The notes: generated from the sequence alone by a model not told the origin. A stretch of 64,000 nt of DNA from Pseudomonas sp. S06B 330 (GCF_002845275.2 NZ_CP088149.1:1732501-1796500), one strand, 5' to 3'. Shown: positions 40,354 to 51,407, counted from the stretch's first letter. Numbers and translations are program-made.

Positions 40354-40440
40354 GTGGGAGCCAGTCTTGCTGGCGATGGCATCGACTGGGTGTCAGTAAG
40401 TACGCGGTGCCTGCATCGCTGGCAACGCTAGCGCCCACAA
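40354..40440. repeat. REP pair downstream of ibpA
   Basis: A GTGGGAGCCAGTCTTGCTGG unit faces an inverted copy (GCATCGCTGGCAACGCTAGC...CCCAC) ending near 40437. It lies between two convergent genes, as REP pairs commonly do. Confidence 0.75.
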
Positions 40441-40466
40441 AGTCAGTGCAACGCCTCACTCTGCGG

Positions 40467-43400
40467 TCACAAACTGGCCGGTGCCTCCAGCAACAACTGC
40501 CGAAACTCACCCAACGGCAACGGCCGACTGTGCAGGTAGCCCTGATACAAATGGCAGCCCAGGTGCTCGAGAAACTCCAGCTGCTCAGTCAACTCCACGC
40601 CTTCAGCAATCACCGCCAGTTCCAGGCTACGAGCCATGGCGACGATGGCCCGGACAATCTCTGCATCGTTAGGATCCAACGGCGCATCGCGCACGAATGA
40701 TTGGTCGATCTTTAACGCATCCACCGGCAGGCGCTTGAGGTAGGTCAGTGACGAATAGCCGGTACCGAAATCATCCATGGCAAAGCTCACGCCATACTGT
40801 TTTAGCTCGCGCATTTTGCTGATGGTGTCCTCCAGGTTCTGGATGACGATGCCTTCGGTGATCTCCAGCTTGAGCATTTTGTACGGCAGGCGGAAGTCGT
40901 CGAGGCTGCGCAGCACCCGTTCGACAAAGTCGTTCTGGCGAAACTGCCGCGGGCTGATGTTCACGCATAGGCTGAAGTTGTCGGCATCGATTAGGTGGTC
41001 GCGCAGCATGCCGGCGCAAGCATCACAGGCTTCTTCAAGGATCCAGCTGCCGACTTCGAGGATCAGGCCACTTTCCTCCAGAACCTGAATGAACTGTGCC
41101 GGTGGCTGCTGGCCCAGTTGCGGGTGGTGCCAGCGCAATAGCACTTCGGCACCGACAATACGATTGTCTCGGGCATCAACCTGCGGCTGGAAGTGCAGCG
41201 CCAGTTCGCCACGGGCCAGGGCCAGGCGCAGGTCGCTCTCCATGCGCAGGCGTTCGCTGGCAGCCTTTTGCATGGTGGTGTGAAACATCTGGGTGGTATT
41301 GCGTCCAGAGTCTTTGGCCCGGTACAGGGCGATGTCAGCGCGCTTGAGCAGATCGGCTGGGGTCGAGCCATGATCAGGGATCAGCGCCACGCCGATGCTG
41401 GGCGTGACCTGCAGGCGCTGACCGTCCAGAGACATCGGTTCGGCGAGCAATTCGCGCAGGGTATCTGCCAGTTCGCGGACTTTTTCCGTGACCTCGTCAC
41501 GGCTGCCTTCCAGGCCGCTGAGCAGTACCACAAACTCGTCGCCGCCCAGCCGAGCCACGGTGTCTTCCAGGCGTACGCTGGCCTCCAGGCGCGCGGTGAT
41601 GATTTTCAGCACGGTGTCGCCAACCGGATGGCCCAGCGAGTCGTTGATGTGCTTGAAGTGGTCCAGGTCGAGAAACAGCAGAGCGCCGCGCAGGTTATGG
41701 CGCTTGAGCAAGGCGATCTGTTGGCTCAGGCGGTCCATCAGCAGGGCGCGGTTGGGCAGGTTGGTCAGTGGGTCGTGGTAGGCCAGGTGGCGAATCTGCG
41801 CCTGGGCGTTTTTCAACTGGCTGACATCGCGAGCGGTCATCAGCAGGCAGGGCGACTCGTTGAGGGTGATCGGCTCAATCGAGACCTCAACGGTGAGCAG
41901 TTCGCCGCGCTTGTTGCGTCCGAGCATTTCCCGATGATGCACACGGCCCTTGTCCTGCAGTTCCGCGAGCAGGATTGCGCGTTGTTTGTCGTCCGCCCAA
42001 ATGCCGATTTCGTAGACGCTGTGGCCGATCACTTCAGCGGCGCTGTAGCCCGTCAGGCGACAGAAGCCGTCATTGACCTCCAGGTAGCGGCCACTGTCGA
42101 GCTCGGTGATGGTGATGGCGTCGGGGCTGGAGTGGAATGCCTTGGCGAATTTCTCTTCACTGGCTTTAAGCGCAGCCTCGGCCCGTTGCTGCTGGGTGAT
42201 GTCGCGCAGGGTCGTGACGCTGCAGGGCAGGTTGTCGACGGTGATCAGGCGGCTGGATATCACGCAGGTCAGCGGTTGACCGTCTTTGTGGTTGACCACC
42301 ACCGCGACATTGTTCAGGGCTTCATCGCGAATCACCTGCTCGATGCGCCGGGCGCGTTCTGCTGACTCGGCCCACAAACCAATTTCTTCAGCACTGCGGC
42401 CAATGACCTGGCCGGCGTCCCAGCCGAAGATCTGGGTAAAGGCGGGATTGATCTCGATGAATTGCCCTGTGTCTTGCCGCGTGACGCAAATCGGGTCGGG
42501 GCTGGCCTGGAACAGGCTGGCAAACTTTTCTTCCGAACTGGTCAGGCGTTGCTCACGTTCGACCTGGTCGCTGATATCGAGCAGGGTGCCGGCCATGCGC
42601 AGCGGGTTGCCCTGTGCGTCGCGGTACAGCCGGGCACGGCTTTCGATGTAGCGCACAGCGCCGTTTTCCAACTGGATCTGGTAGGTGATCTGATAGTTAC
42701 CGGCCGGGCCTTCGCGAAGGCTGCGGTAGGCCTTGCGCATGGTGCTGCGATCTTGCTCCGGAACCCCGTCGAAAAACGCTTCAAACGACTCATGAAAAGG
42801 CACTGGCTCCAAGCCATGCAACTCGGCTGCACGTGCCGAACCGTAGAGCATGCCGCTGGGGATATGCAGGTCCCAGGTGCCCAGTTGCGCGGAGTCCAGG
42901 GCCAGGTCCAGGCGTTCCTGGCTGTCTTTGAGGGCCTGTTCGGCGCGCCTGCGTTCGCTAGTGTCGACGAAGGTACTGAGCAGGTAGACCGTGCCTTCAA
43001 GCTCGATGTTCTGGGTGCTGAGAATGCCGTCGTGGACTTTGCCGTTGCTGGCACAAAACTGTACTTCCAGGCTGACTGGGCCGCTGTTGCCACGGGTGGC
43101 TTCGAGTACCGCATTGCGCTGTTGAGGATTGGCCCACAGGCCTAGCTCGACGGTGGTCTTGTTGATGACCTGGTGGCCGGGCCAGCCGAGGGTCTGTTCG
43201 AAGTGCTGGTTGACTTCATAGATCAGGCCGTCGGAGCGGCGGGTCAGCAGCACCACGTTGGGGCTCAGGTGAAACAGTGTGGCAAAGCGCTTTTCCGAGT
43301 TGATCAGCGCAGTTTCCCGCTCGCGTTGGCGGGTGATTTCGCGGATCACGCCGATCATCTGCGGGCGGCCATTCTTATCTTTGGCCAGGCTGCCATTGAT

Positions 43401-43763
43401 TTCCAGCCAATGCAGGCTGCCGTCCGGCCAACGAATTCGGTGGCGCAAGGCTTGCTCGACCGGTTCGCCATTGATGACCGCATTAAAGGCCTGCAAGGTG
43501 CGGGCGCGGTCTTCGGCGGGCAGCAGGTCCAGGTAGTCGATGTCCTTGGGTAGCGGTTGCTTGGGGTCGAAGCCAAACAGTGCTTGAGTGCCCCTTGACC
43601 AACTGATCTGGCCAGTCTCGATGTCCCAGAACCAGGCGCCCAAGCGTGCGCCATTGAGCGCCGCCAACAGTTGCGGGGCGTTTTCCCAGGTCTGCTCCAA
43701 CGCCTGGGGGTCTGCCGCATGGATACGCGGCAGACGCGGAAAGCGATTTGCTGATTTGGGCAT
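40467..43763 (-). CDS. Multi-PAS GGDEF-EAL cyclic-di-GMP enzyme
   Basis: A 1098-residue signalling protein with five successive PAS domains (about residues 35-150, 160-285, 295-415, 420-540 and 545-660), then GGDEF and EAL. The GGDEF motif RLGGDEFVVL is intact and preceded by an RLED inhibitory site five residues upstream. The EAL domain keeps E-V-L-L-R-W, DDFGTGYSS, KIDQSF and AEGVE, so phosphodiesterase activity is likely. No membrane helices or signal peptide are seen, so it is probably cytoplasmic. Whether synthesis or breakdown dominates cannot be decided. PAS ligands are unknown. It is monocistronic. Confidence 0.93.
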   Translation of the reverse strand: MPKSANRFPRLPRIHAADPQALEQTWENAPQLLAALNGARLGAWFWDIETGQISWSRGTQALFGFDPKQPLPKDIDYLDLLPAEDRARTLQAFNAVINGEPVEQALRHRIRWPDGSLHWLEINGSLAKDKNGRPQMIGVIREITRQRERETALINSEKRFATLFHLSPNVVLLTRRSDGLIYEVNQHFEQTLGWPGHQVINKTTVELGLWANPQQRNAVLEATRGNSGPVSLEVQFCASNGKVHDGILSTQNIELEGTVYLLSTFVDTSERRRAEQALKDSQERLDLALDSAQLGTWDLHIPSGMLYGSARAAELHGLEPVPFHESFEAFFDGVPEQDRSTMRKAYRSLREGPAGNYQITYQIQLENGAVRYIESRARLYRDAQGNPLRMAGTLLDISDQVEREQRLTSSEEKFASLFQASPDPICVTRQDTGQFIEINPAFTQIFGWDAGQVIGRSAEEIGLWAESAERARRIEQVIRDEALNNVAVVVNHKDGQPLTCVISSRLITVDNLPCSVTTLRDITQQQRAEAALKASEEKFAKAFHSSPDAITITELDSGRYLEVNDGFCRLTGYSAAEVIGHSVYEIGIWADDKQRAILLAELQDKGRVHHREMLGRNKRGELLTVEVSIEPITLNESPCLLMTARDVSQLKNAQAQIRHLAYHDPLTNLPNRALLMDRLSQQIALLKRHNLRGALLFLDLDHFKHINDSLGHPVGDTVLKIITARLEASVRLEDTVARLGGDEFVVLLSGLEGSRDEVTEKVRELADTLRELLAEPMSLDGQRLQVTPSIGVALIPDHGSTPADLLKRADIALYRAKDSGRNTTQMFHTTMQKAASERLRMESDLRLALARGELALHFQPQVDARDNRIVGAEVLLRWHHPQLGQQPPAQFIQVLEESGLILEVGSWILEEACDACAGMLRDHLIDADNFSLCVNISPRQFRQNDFVERVLRSLDDFRLPYKMLKLEITEGIVIQNLEDTISKMRELKQYGVSFAMDDFGTGYSSLTYLKRLPVDALKIDQSFVRDAPLDPNDAEIVRAIVAMARSLELAVIAEGVELTEQLEFLEHLGCHLYQGYLHSRPLPLGEFRQLLLEAPASL

Positions 43764-43816
43764 CGGTACCAGACCTTTGGCGGTGACGCGTCCTTGAGAA
43801 TTGTACTGGCCGGGTT

Positions 43817-44707
43817 TTACCTCATAGGCTCAGGGCTGCCTGCGTGGCTGTCGAGCAGTGCCATAAAGGCCTTGGCTGCATTCGATAACGTTCGCTCGGT
43901 GTGCAGAATGTAGCCTAGCTGGCGTGACAGCTGTATGCCCGGCAAAGCGATAGGCGCAACCTGCTCGTCGAGCATAGTCCGCGGTAGCACGCTCCATGCC
44001 AGGCCGATGGAAACCATCATCTTGATGGTTTCCAGGTAGTTGGTACTCATGGCGATGTTTGGTGTCAGTCCTTGGGCTTCGAACAAACGCTGGACAATAT
44101 GGTGTGTAAACGTATTTCCGCCGGGGAAAACCGCTGGATGATGGGCAATATCGGCGAGGCTGACGGCCCCATTGCGCGCCAAGGGGTGCTCTGGGGAGGC
44201 GACGAAATCCAGCAGGTCGTCCCACACCGGTACCGCGCGAATCAGCGAGTGCGGTTCGGGGGCGAGGGTGATCACGGCGATCTCTGCGCGACCATGGAGT
44301 ATTTCGTCGTAGGCTGCTTCCGAATCGAGAAACTGAATATCCAGTGCCACTGCCGGGTATTGGCGAGTGAAGGCGCGTAAAACCGGAGGCAAACGGTGTA
44401 GGCCGATATGGTGGCTGGTAGCGAGGGTCAGGCGACCGGTCACTTTACCGGTGAGATTGGTCAAGGCTCTGCGCGTATCATCCAGGACATTGATGATCTG
44501 GTAGGCGCGCGGTAGCAGCGCACGTCCGGCTTCGGTGAGATTGATCTCGCGCCCAAGGCGATCAAACAGGCGCACATCCAGTTGCTGCTCAAGTCCGGCA
44601 ATGCGTTTGCTGATGGCTGGCTGGGTCAGGAACAGGCGTTCACCGGCCCCCGAAAAGCTGCCGGTTTCAGCCACGGCGATAAAGGCGTTGAGATTAGCCA
44701 GGTCCAC
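43817..44707 (-). CDS. LysR-family regulator divergent from leuC
   Basis: A 296-residue LTTR. The winged HTH (LNAFIAVAETGSFSGAGERLFLTQPAISKRIAGLE) occupies residues about 6-40, followed by a periplasmic-binding-like effector domain. It is divergently transcribed from leuC over 131 bases that contain repeated TTAT/ATAA half-sites, so control of leuCD by this protein is likely. The effector is unknown. Confidence 0.9.
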   Translation of the reverse strand: MDLANLNAFIAVAETGSFSGAGERLFLTQPAISKRIAGLEQQLDVRLFDRLGREINLTEAGRALLPRAYQIINVLDDTRRALTNLTGKVTGRLTLATSHHIGLHRLPPVLRAFTRQYPAVALDIQFLDSEAAYDEILHGRAEIAVITLAPEPHSLIRAVPVWDDLLDFVASPEHPLARNGAVSLADIAHHPAVFPGGNTFTHHIVQRLFEAQGLTPNIAMSTNYLETIKMMVSIGLAWSVLPRTMLDEQVAPIALPGIQLSRQLGYILHTERTLSNAAKAFMALLDSHAGSPEPMR

Positions 44708-44727
44708 GGCTCAAGTATTCCTTTCGG

Positions 44728-44751
44728 TTATCCAAAGCATAAAAATTATGA
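44728..44751. promoter_or_regulatory. Candidate LysR binding cluster between lysR and leuC
   Basis: TTAT-N7-ATAA (44728-44742) fits the T-N11-A LTTR pattern and is followed immediately by CATAA-AAA-TTATG, an overlapping palindrome. Tandem half-sites of this kind are usual in LysR-controlled divergent promoters. Confidence 0.45.
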
Positions 44752-44838
44752 ATTTGAGTTATTCAATCTACCGTCATAGCATCGTCCGTACAAGCCAAGT
44801 GGTTATTGGCATAGAAAGACGCTGATGAGGAAAGTCTG

Positions 44839-46272
44839 ATGGCCGGCAAAACGCTCTACGACAAGCTCTGGGATTCGCATTTGGTCAAACAGCGCGACGA
44901 TGGTTCGGCGCTGATCTATATCGATCGTCATATCATTCATGAAGTGACGTCGCCGCAGGCCTTCGAAGGCCTGCGCCTGGCCAATCGCAAACCCTGGCGC
45001 ATCGATGCCAACATCGCCACCCCTGACCACAACGTGCCGACCACACCCGAGCGTAAGGGGGGTATCGACGCCATTGTCGATCAGGTCTCGCGTTTGCAGG
45101 TCCAGACCCTCGATGAAAACTGCGACGAGTATGGCATTACCGAATTCAAGATGAATGACGTGCGTCAGGGCATCGTCCACGTCATCGGCCCAGAACAGGG
45201 CGCAACCTTGCCCGGCATGACGGTAGTCTGCGGCGACTCGCACACCTCCACCCACGGTGCGTTTGGTGCCTTGGCACATGGCATCGGTACCTCGGAAGTG
45301 GAGCACGTGCTCGCAACCCAGTGCCTGGTGGCGAAGAAAATGAAAAACATGCTGGTACGGGTCGAAGGGCAATTGTCGTTTGGCGTTACTGCCAAGGACA
45401 TCGTTCTGGCTGTGATTGGCAAGATCGGCACTGCCGGTGGTAACGGCCACGCTATGGAGTTCGCCGGTAGCGCGATTCGTGACCTGTCTGTTGAAGGCCG
45501 TATGACCATCTGCAACATGTCTATCGAGGCCGGTGCCCGGGTGGGCCTGGTGGCAACCGATGAAAAGACCATTGCTTACGTTAAAGGTCGCCCGTATGCG
45601 CCCAAAGGCGAGCAGTGGGACATGGCTGTCGCAGCCTGGAACGACCTGGTGTCCGACGCGGATGCCGTGTTCGACACGGTAATCGAGTTGGACGCTGCGC
45701 AGATCAAGCCGCAAGTCAGCTGGGGCACTTCGCCGGAAATGGTCCTGGCGGTTGACCAGCGCGTACCGGATCCGGCTGCAGAAGCTGATCTGGTCAAGCG
45801 CGGTTCCATCGAGCGCGCCTTGAAGTACATGGGCTTGAGCGCCAACCAGGCGATCACTGACATCCAGCTCGACCGGGTATTCATTGGTTCGTGCACCAAC
45901 TCGCGGATCGAAGACTTGCGCGCCGCCGCCGAGATTGCCAAGGGGCGCAAGGTCGCTTCGACTATCAAGCAAGCCATCGTGGTGCCGGGCTCCGGGCTGG
46001 TCAAAGCGCAGGCGGAAAAAGAAGGTCTGGACAAGATTTTCCTTGAAGCCGGTTTCGAATGGCGTGAGCCGGGCTGCTCCATGTGCCTGGCGATGAACCC
46101 CGACCGCCTGGAGAGTGGCGAGCATTGCGCGTCCACCTCCAACCGCAACTTCGAAGGCCGTCAGGGTGCTGGCGGCCGTACCCACCTGGTGAGTCCGGCG
46201 ATGGCCGCCGCCGCCGCTGTAACCGGTCGTTTTGTCGACGTACGTGAGTTGATTCAAGGGAGCGCAGCATGA
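44839..46272 (+). CDS. leuC: 3-isopropylmalate dehydratase large subunit
   Basis: A 477-residue aconitase-family subunit that, with LeuD, isomerises isopropylmalate in leucine synthesis. The [4Fe-4S] ligands are the cysteine in GSCTNS (about residue 350) and two in GCSMCLAMN (about 410 and 413). [10 protein letters not shown] and [12 protein letters not shown] are family signatures. GAGGAAAG precedes the ATG. It overlaps leuD by four bases. Confidence 0.97.
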   Translation: MAGKTLYDKLWDSHLVKQRDDGSALIYIDRHIIHEVTSPQAFEGLRLANRKPWRIDANIATPDHNVPTTPERKGGIDAIVDQVSRLQVQTLDENCDEYGITEFKMNDVRQGIVHVIGPEQGATLPGMTVVCGDSHTSTHGAFGALAHGIGTSEVEHVLATQCLVAKKMKNMLVRVEGQLSFGVTAKDIVLAVIGKIGTAGGNGHAMEFAGSAIRDLSVEGRMTICNMSIEAGARVGLVATDEKTIAYVKGRPYAPKGEQWDMAVAAWNDLVSDADAVFDTVIELDAAQIKPQVSWGTSPEMVLAVDQRVPDPAAEADLVKRGSIERALKYMGLSANQAITDIQLDRVFIGSCTNSRIEDLRAAAEIAKGRKVASTIKQAIVVPGSGLVKAQAEKEGLDKIFLEAGFEWREPGCSMCLAMNPDRLESGEHCASTSNRNFEGRQGAGGRTHLVSPAMAAAAAVTGRFVDVRELIQGSAA

Positions 46273-46913
46273 AAGCCTTTACCCAGCACACTGGTCTCGT
46301 CGCGCCGTTGGACCGTGCCAACGTCGACACTGACCAGATCATTCCCAAGCAGTTCTTGAAGTCGATCAAACGCACCGGCTTTGGCCCTAACCTGTTCGAT
46401 GAGTGGCGTTACCTGGATGTCGGTCAACCCTACCAGGACAACAGCAAGCGCCCGCAGAACCCGGACTTCGTCTTGAACCACGCGCGTTATCAAGGTGCCA
46501 GCGTGCTGCTCGCCCGCGAGAACTTCGGTTGCGGCTCGAGCCGTGAGCATGCGCCTTGGGCCCTTGAGGAATATGGCTTTCGCAGCATCATTGCGCCGAG
46601 TTACGCCGATATTTTCTTCAACAACAGCTTCAAGAACGGCTTGTTGCCGATCATCCTCAGCGACGAAGAGGTCGATGAGCTGTTCAAACAAGTTGAAGCC
46701 GACCCTGGCTATCAGCTGACCATCGACCTGCAGGCCCAAACCGTAACCCGCCCAGATGGCAAGGTCCTGAGTTTCGAGATCGATGCGTTTCGCAAACACT
46801 GCTTGCTCAATGGCCTGGATGACATCGGCCTGACCTTGCAGGACAGCGATGCGATTGCCACTTTCGAAGCCAAACACCGGGCGAGTCAGCCTTGGTTGTT
46901 TCGTGACGTCTGA
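46269..46913 (+). CDS. leuD: 3-isopropylmalate dehydratase small subunit
   Basis: A 214-residue swivel-domain partner of Leu[15 protein letters not shown] near the start and [13 protein letters not shown] (about residues 86-98) are diagnostic. Its start overlaps leuC. A REP pair and a methyltransferase gene separate it from leuB, as in related pseudomonads. Confidence 0.97.
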   Translation: MKAFTQHTGLVAPLDRANVDTDQIIPKQFLKSIKRTGFGPNLFDEWRYLDVGQPYQDNSKRPQNPDFVLNHARYQGASVLLARENFGCGSSREHAPWALEEYGFRSIIAPSYADIFFNNSFKNGLLPIILSDEEVDELFKQVEADPGYQLTIDLQAQTVTRPDGKVLSFEIDAFRKHCLLNGLDDIGLTLQDSDAIATFEAKHRASQPWLFRDV

Positions 46914-46936
46914 CTAATGCGTTGAACCGGCTGATG

Positions 46937-46999
46937 CCATCGCCGGCAACGTCAGCTCCCACAGCACAAGCTGTGTGGGAGCTGGCATTGCCAGCGATG
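46937..46999. repeat. REP pair between leuD and the methyltransferase gene
   Basis: Two facing REP units, CATCGCCGGCAACG...CTCCCACA and TGTGTGGGAGCTGGCATTGC, form a large imperfect palindrome centred near 46968. Its right end is about 5 bases from the ribosome site of the next gene, so it may affect leuD-to-methyltransferase read-through. Confidence 0.8.
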
Positions 47000-47016
47000 A
47001 GGGCCAAGGAGATCTC

Positions 47017-47781
47017 ATGACCAGCACCACGCATAAAGACGTCGTCCAACGCCAGTTCGGCGAGCAGGCCAGTGCCTACCTGAGCAGTGCTGTCCACGCC
47101 CAGGGCAGCGAATTCGCGTTGCTCCAGGCTGAGCTGGCCGGGCAGGGGCGGGCGCGAGTGCTGGATCTTGGCTGTGGCGCCGGCCATGTGAGTTTTCATA
47201 TCGCGCCCTTGGTGCGTGAAGTGGTGGCTTACGACCTGTCGCAGCAGATGCTCGACGTGGTGGCTGCCACCGCTGCTGAGCGTCACTTTGAAAATATCGT
47301 CACCGAACGCGGTGCCGCCGAGCGCCTGCCATTCGCCGATGCTACGTTCGATTACGTCTTCAGCCGTTATTCGGCGCATCACTGGAGTGACCTGGGCCTG
47401 GCCCTGCGTGAAGTGCGGCGGGTGCTCAAGCCGGGCGGCGTCGCGGCCTTCATCGATGTAATGTCGCCGGGTAGCGCGTTGCTCGACACCTACTTGCAAA
47501 GCGTCGAAGTGCTGCGCGACACCAGTCATGTGCGCGACTATTCGGCGGCCGAGTGGTTGCAGCAAGTCAGTGAAGCCGGGCTGTTCAGCCGTAGTCACAC
47601 ACGTCAGCGCCTGCGCCTTGAATACAGCTCCTGGGTTGAGCGCATGCGTACCCCAGACGTGATGCGCGGCGCCATACGCCATTTGCAGCAGGCGATGGGC
47701 GAAGAAGTACGGCAGTATTACCAGATTGAAGCCGACGGCTCGTTCAGCACCGATGTTCTGGTGCTCTGGGCCGAACGCTGA
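47017..47781 (+). CDS. SAM-dependent class I methyltransferase
   Basis: A 254-residue UbiE-like methyltransferase. Motif I is VLDLGCGAGHVSF (about residues 49-61), followed by the acidic ribose-binding stretch, ERLPFADATFDYVFSRYSAHHW (about 103-124) and LREVRRVLKPGG. I start at ATG 47017 after AAGGAGA; the in-frame ATG at 46975 lies inside the REP and is rejected. The gene is conserved between leuD and leuB in pseudomonads, yet no leucine-pathway methylation is known, so its substrate is unassigned. Confidence 0.9.
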   Translation: MTSTTHKDVVQRQFGEQASAYLSSAVHAQGSEFALLQAELAGQGRARVLDLGCGAGHVSFHIAPLVREVVAYDLSQQMLDVVAATAAERHFENIVTERGAAERLPFADATFDYVFSRYSAHHWSDLGLALREVRRVLKPGGVAAFIDVMSPGSALLDTYLQSVEVLRDTSHVRDYSAAEWLQQVSEAGLFSRSHTRQRLRLEYSSWVERMRTPDVMRGAIRHLQQAMGEEVRQYYQIEADGSFSTDVLVLWAER

Positions 47782-47837
47782 GTGTTTTTTCCGGCAGGCC
47801 GGTGCGGCGTGTCACTTGATTCGAATAAGAGGAACCC

Positions 47838-48920
<1,083 letters not shown>

Positions 48921-48926
48921 TCTCTC

Positions 48927-48970
48927 GGGCCCGCTGCTGTTTTTCCTTGTGAAGCAGCGGCCCACTTTTT
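48927..48970 (+). terminator. Intrinsic terminator after leuB
   Basis: GGGCC/GGCCC and GCTGCT/AGCAGC form a stem with one bulged C and a 14-base loop, then ACTTTTT. Confidence 0.82.
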
Positions 48971-48988
48971 AGCAAAGGTGTAGTTGCG

Positions 48989-50101
48989 ATGAAACGTGTA
49001 GGTCTGATCGGTTGGCGCGGTATGGTCGGTTCCGTGCTCATGCAGCGGATGCTGGAAGAGCAGGATTTCGATCTCATCGAGCCGGTGTTCTTCACCACCT
49101 CCAACGTAGGTGGCCAGGGTCCGGCAGTGGGCAAGGATATTGCTCCACTTAAAGACGCTTACAGCATTGAAGAGCTCAAGACCCTCGATGTGATCCTGAC
49201 CTGTCAGGGTGGCGACTACACCAACGAAGTCTTCCCAAAGCTGCGCGAAGCCGGCTGGCAAGGCTACTGGATCGACGCCGCCTCCAGCCTGCGTATGCAG
49301 GATGACGCGGTGATCGTCCTGGACCCGGTTAACCGCAAGGTGATCGACCAGCAGCTGGATGCGGGCACCAAGAATTACATCGGCGGCAATTGCACCGTCA
49401 GCTTGATGCTGATGGGCCTGGGTGGCCTGTTTGAAGCGGGTCTGGTCGAGTGGATGAGCGCCATGACCTATCAGGCCGCTTCCGGCGCTGGCGCCCAGAA
49501 CATGCGCGAACTGATCCGTCAGATGGGCGCTACTCACGCCGCCGTGGCCGATGACTTGGCCAACCCGGCCAGCGCCATCCTCGACATCGACCGCAAGGTT
49601 GCCGAGGCCATGCGCAGCGAAGCCTATCCGACCGAAAACTTCGGTGTACCGCTGGCGGGCAGCCTGATCCCTTGGATCGACAAAGAGCTGCCTAACGGCC
49701 AGAGCCGTGAAGAGTGGAAGGCCCAGGCCGAGACCAACAAGATTCTGGGTCGCTTCAAGAGCCCGATCCCGGTCGACGGCATTTGCGTGCGCATCGGCGC
49801 CATGCGTTGCCACAGCCAGGCGCTGACCATCAAGCTGAACAAAGATGTGCCGATCGCCGATATCGAAGGCATGATCAGCCAGCACAACCCGTGGGTAAAA
49901 CTGGTGCCAAACCAGCGCGAGATCAGCATGCAGGAGCTGAGCCCGACCAACGTCACCGGTACCCTGAATATTCCGGTAGGTCGTCTGCGCAAGCTGAACA
50001 TGGGTTCGCAGTACCTGGGTGCCTTTACCGTTGGCGACCAGCTGCTGTGGGGCGCGGCCGAACCGCTGCGTCGCATGCTGCGGATTCTGCTGGAGCGTTG
50101 A
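48989..50101 (+). CDS. asd: Aspartate-semialdehyde dehydrogenase
   Basis: A 370-residue enzyme that reduces aspartyl phosphate for lysine, threonine, methionine and diaminopimelate synthesis. The NADP loop is [10 protein letters not shown] (residues 8-17) and the catalytic cysteine is Cys135 in [10 protein letters not shown]. It is the Gram-negative type. The ribosome site (AAAGG) is weak but placed correctly. A strong terminator and a REP pair separate it from a paralogue. Confidence 0.97.
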   Translation: MKRVGLIGWRGMVGSVLMQRMLEEQDFDLIEPVFFTTSNVGGQGPAVGKDIAPLKDAYSIEELKTLDVILTCQGGDYTNEVFPKLREAGWQGYWIDAASSLRMQDDAVIVLDPVNRKVIDQQLDAGTKNYIGGNCTVSLMLMGLGGLFEAGLVEWMSAMTYQAASGAGAQNMRELIRQMGATHAAVADDLANPASAILDIDRKVAEAMRSEAYPTENFGVPLAGSLIPWIDKELPNGQSREEWKAQAETNKILGRFKSPIPVDGICVRIGAMRCHSQALTIKLNKDVPIADIEGMISQHNPWVKLVPNQREISMQELSPTNVTGTLNIPVGRLRKLNMGSQYLGAFTVGDQLLWGAAEPLRRMLRILLER

Positions 50102-50121
50102 TTGCTGCAGTGAGATGAGCG

Positions 50122-50154
50122 AAAGCCCGCGCTGGAAACAGCGCGGGCTTTTTT
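50122..50154 (+). terminator. Intrinsic terminator after asd
   Basis: AAAGCCCGCGCT pairs with AGCGCGGGCTTT around GGAAAC, followed by a run of T. Confidence 0.94.
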
Positions 50155-50179
50155 GTTTGCACAGGGGCGCTGTGCGCTC

Positions 50180-50250
50180 GATCGCCGACAAGGCCGGCTC
50201 CCACAGGGGGTGTATACAATATTTTTGGGAGCTGGCTTTGCCAGCGATGG
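50180..50250. repeat. REP pair between asd and its paralogue
   Basis: An inverted unit (ATCGCCGACAAGGCCGGCTC...CCCAC) faces TGGGAGCTGGCTTTGCCAGC. The two units are separated by a short T/A-rich spacer. Confidence 0.72.
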
Positions 50251-50324
50251 GCGGTACACAAGACTGTAAGGCGAAATCCAAGTAAAGTGCCGCTCCCGCC
50301 GTTCCAGCAGAGGATTTTCCCCCT

Positions 50325-51335
50325 ATGAGCCAGCCTATTGATATCGCCGTGATCGGTGCCACCGGTACTGTCGGTGAAACCCTTGTGCAGATTCTCGAGG
50401 AACAGGACTTTCCGGTGGGTACCCTTCACCTGCTGGCCAGCAATGAGTCAGCTGGCAGTGGCGTGATGTTCCGTAGCAAAAGCCTGCGTGTACGCGAAGT
50501 CGACAGCTTCGACTTCAGTAAGGTAAAACTGGTGTTTTTCGCTGCGGGCCCCGCCGTTACCCGCAGTTTTGCCCCGCGAGCCCAAGCCGCTGGCTGCACA
50601 GTGATCGATCTTTCTGGCGGTTTGCCCGCCGAGCAAGCGCCCGCCCTGGTGCCCGAGGCCAATGCAGCACGTCTGGACAATCTGCCCACGCCGCTGCAAG
50701 TCAGCAGTCCAAGCGCCGCCGCCGTTGCCCTGGCAGTTGCCCTGGCCCCCCTTAAAGGTCTACTCGACATTGAACGGGTCAACGTCACCGCGTGTCTGGC
50801 GGTCTCGGCCCAAGGTCGCGAAGCTGTCAATGAGCTGGCCCGGCAAACGGCCGAGTTGCTCAATGCTCGTCCGCTGGAGCCACGCTTTTTCGACCGGCAG
50901 ATGGCGTTCAACCTGTTGGCTCAAGTGGGCGCCAATGATGCAGAAGGCCACGGTGCGCTCGAGCGTCGTTTGGTCAGCGAGTTGCGCGAGGTTTTGGACT
51001 TGCCTGCCCTGAAGATTTCCGTCAGCTGCATTCAAGTCCCGGTGTTTTTCGGCGATAGCTACAGTGTATCGGTACAAAGCCGTGAACCGATCGACCTGGC
51101 AGCAGTCAATGCTGCGCTGGAAGCTGCTGACAGCATCGAACTGGTCGAGGAGGGCGATTATCCGACGCCGGTCGGTGACGCGGTCGGACAAGACGTGGTC
51201 TATGTTGGACGGGTGCGCGGCGGAATCGACGAAGCCGAGCAGCTCAACCTCTGGTTGACCACCGACAATGTGCGCAAAGGTGCGGCGTTGAATGCCGTGC
51301 AGGTGGCGCAATTGTTGATAAAACATGTTGTGTAA
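50325..51335 (+). CDS. usg: Asd-like protein without catalytic residues (Usg-type)
   Basis: A 336-residue paralogue of aspartate-semialdehyde dehydrogenase. The nucleotide-binding start IAVIGATGTVGETL is kept. At the active site, where real enzymes have PNCSTIQ, this protein has PSAAAVA, so the catalytic cysteine is Ala131. The substrate arginine and catalytic histidine region, normally CIRVPVxxGH, reads CIQVPVFFGD (Gln237, Asp244). It therefore should not be a working dehydrogenase; Usg proteins near fimV and truA are the known equivalents, with unproven role. Confidence 0.9.
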   Translation: MSQPIDIAVIGATGTVGETLVQILEEQDFPVGTLHLLASNESAGSGVMFRSKSLRVREVDSFDFSKVKLVFFAAGPAVTRSFAPRAQAAGCTVIDLSGGLPAEQAPALVPEANAARLDNLPTPLQVSSPSAAAVALAVALAPLKGLLDIERVNVTACLAVSAQGREAVNELARQTAELLNARPLEPRFFDRQMAFNLLAQVGANDAEGHGALERRLVSELREVLDLPALKISVSCIQVPVFFGDSYSVSVQSREPIDLAAVNAALEAADSIELVEEGDYPTPVGDAVGQDVVYVGRVRGGIDEAEQLNLWLTTDNVRKGAALNAVQVAQLLIKHVV

Positions 51336-51407
51336 AAGATACTTGCAACTAATTTTTACCGTGATATTGCTCGGTTGCCGGGGACGGTTCTTTCAAAGGA
51401 AGAGGTC

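Noticed and set aside
38745..40382. 545-codon minus-strand frame opposite dusC and ibpA
   Set aside because: It is antisense to two conserved genes and crosses a sigma32 promoter and RNA thermometer; no family resemblance.
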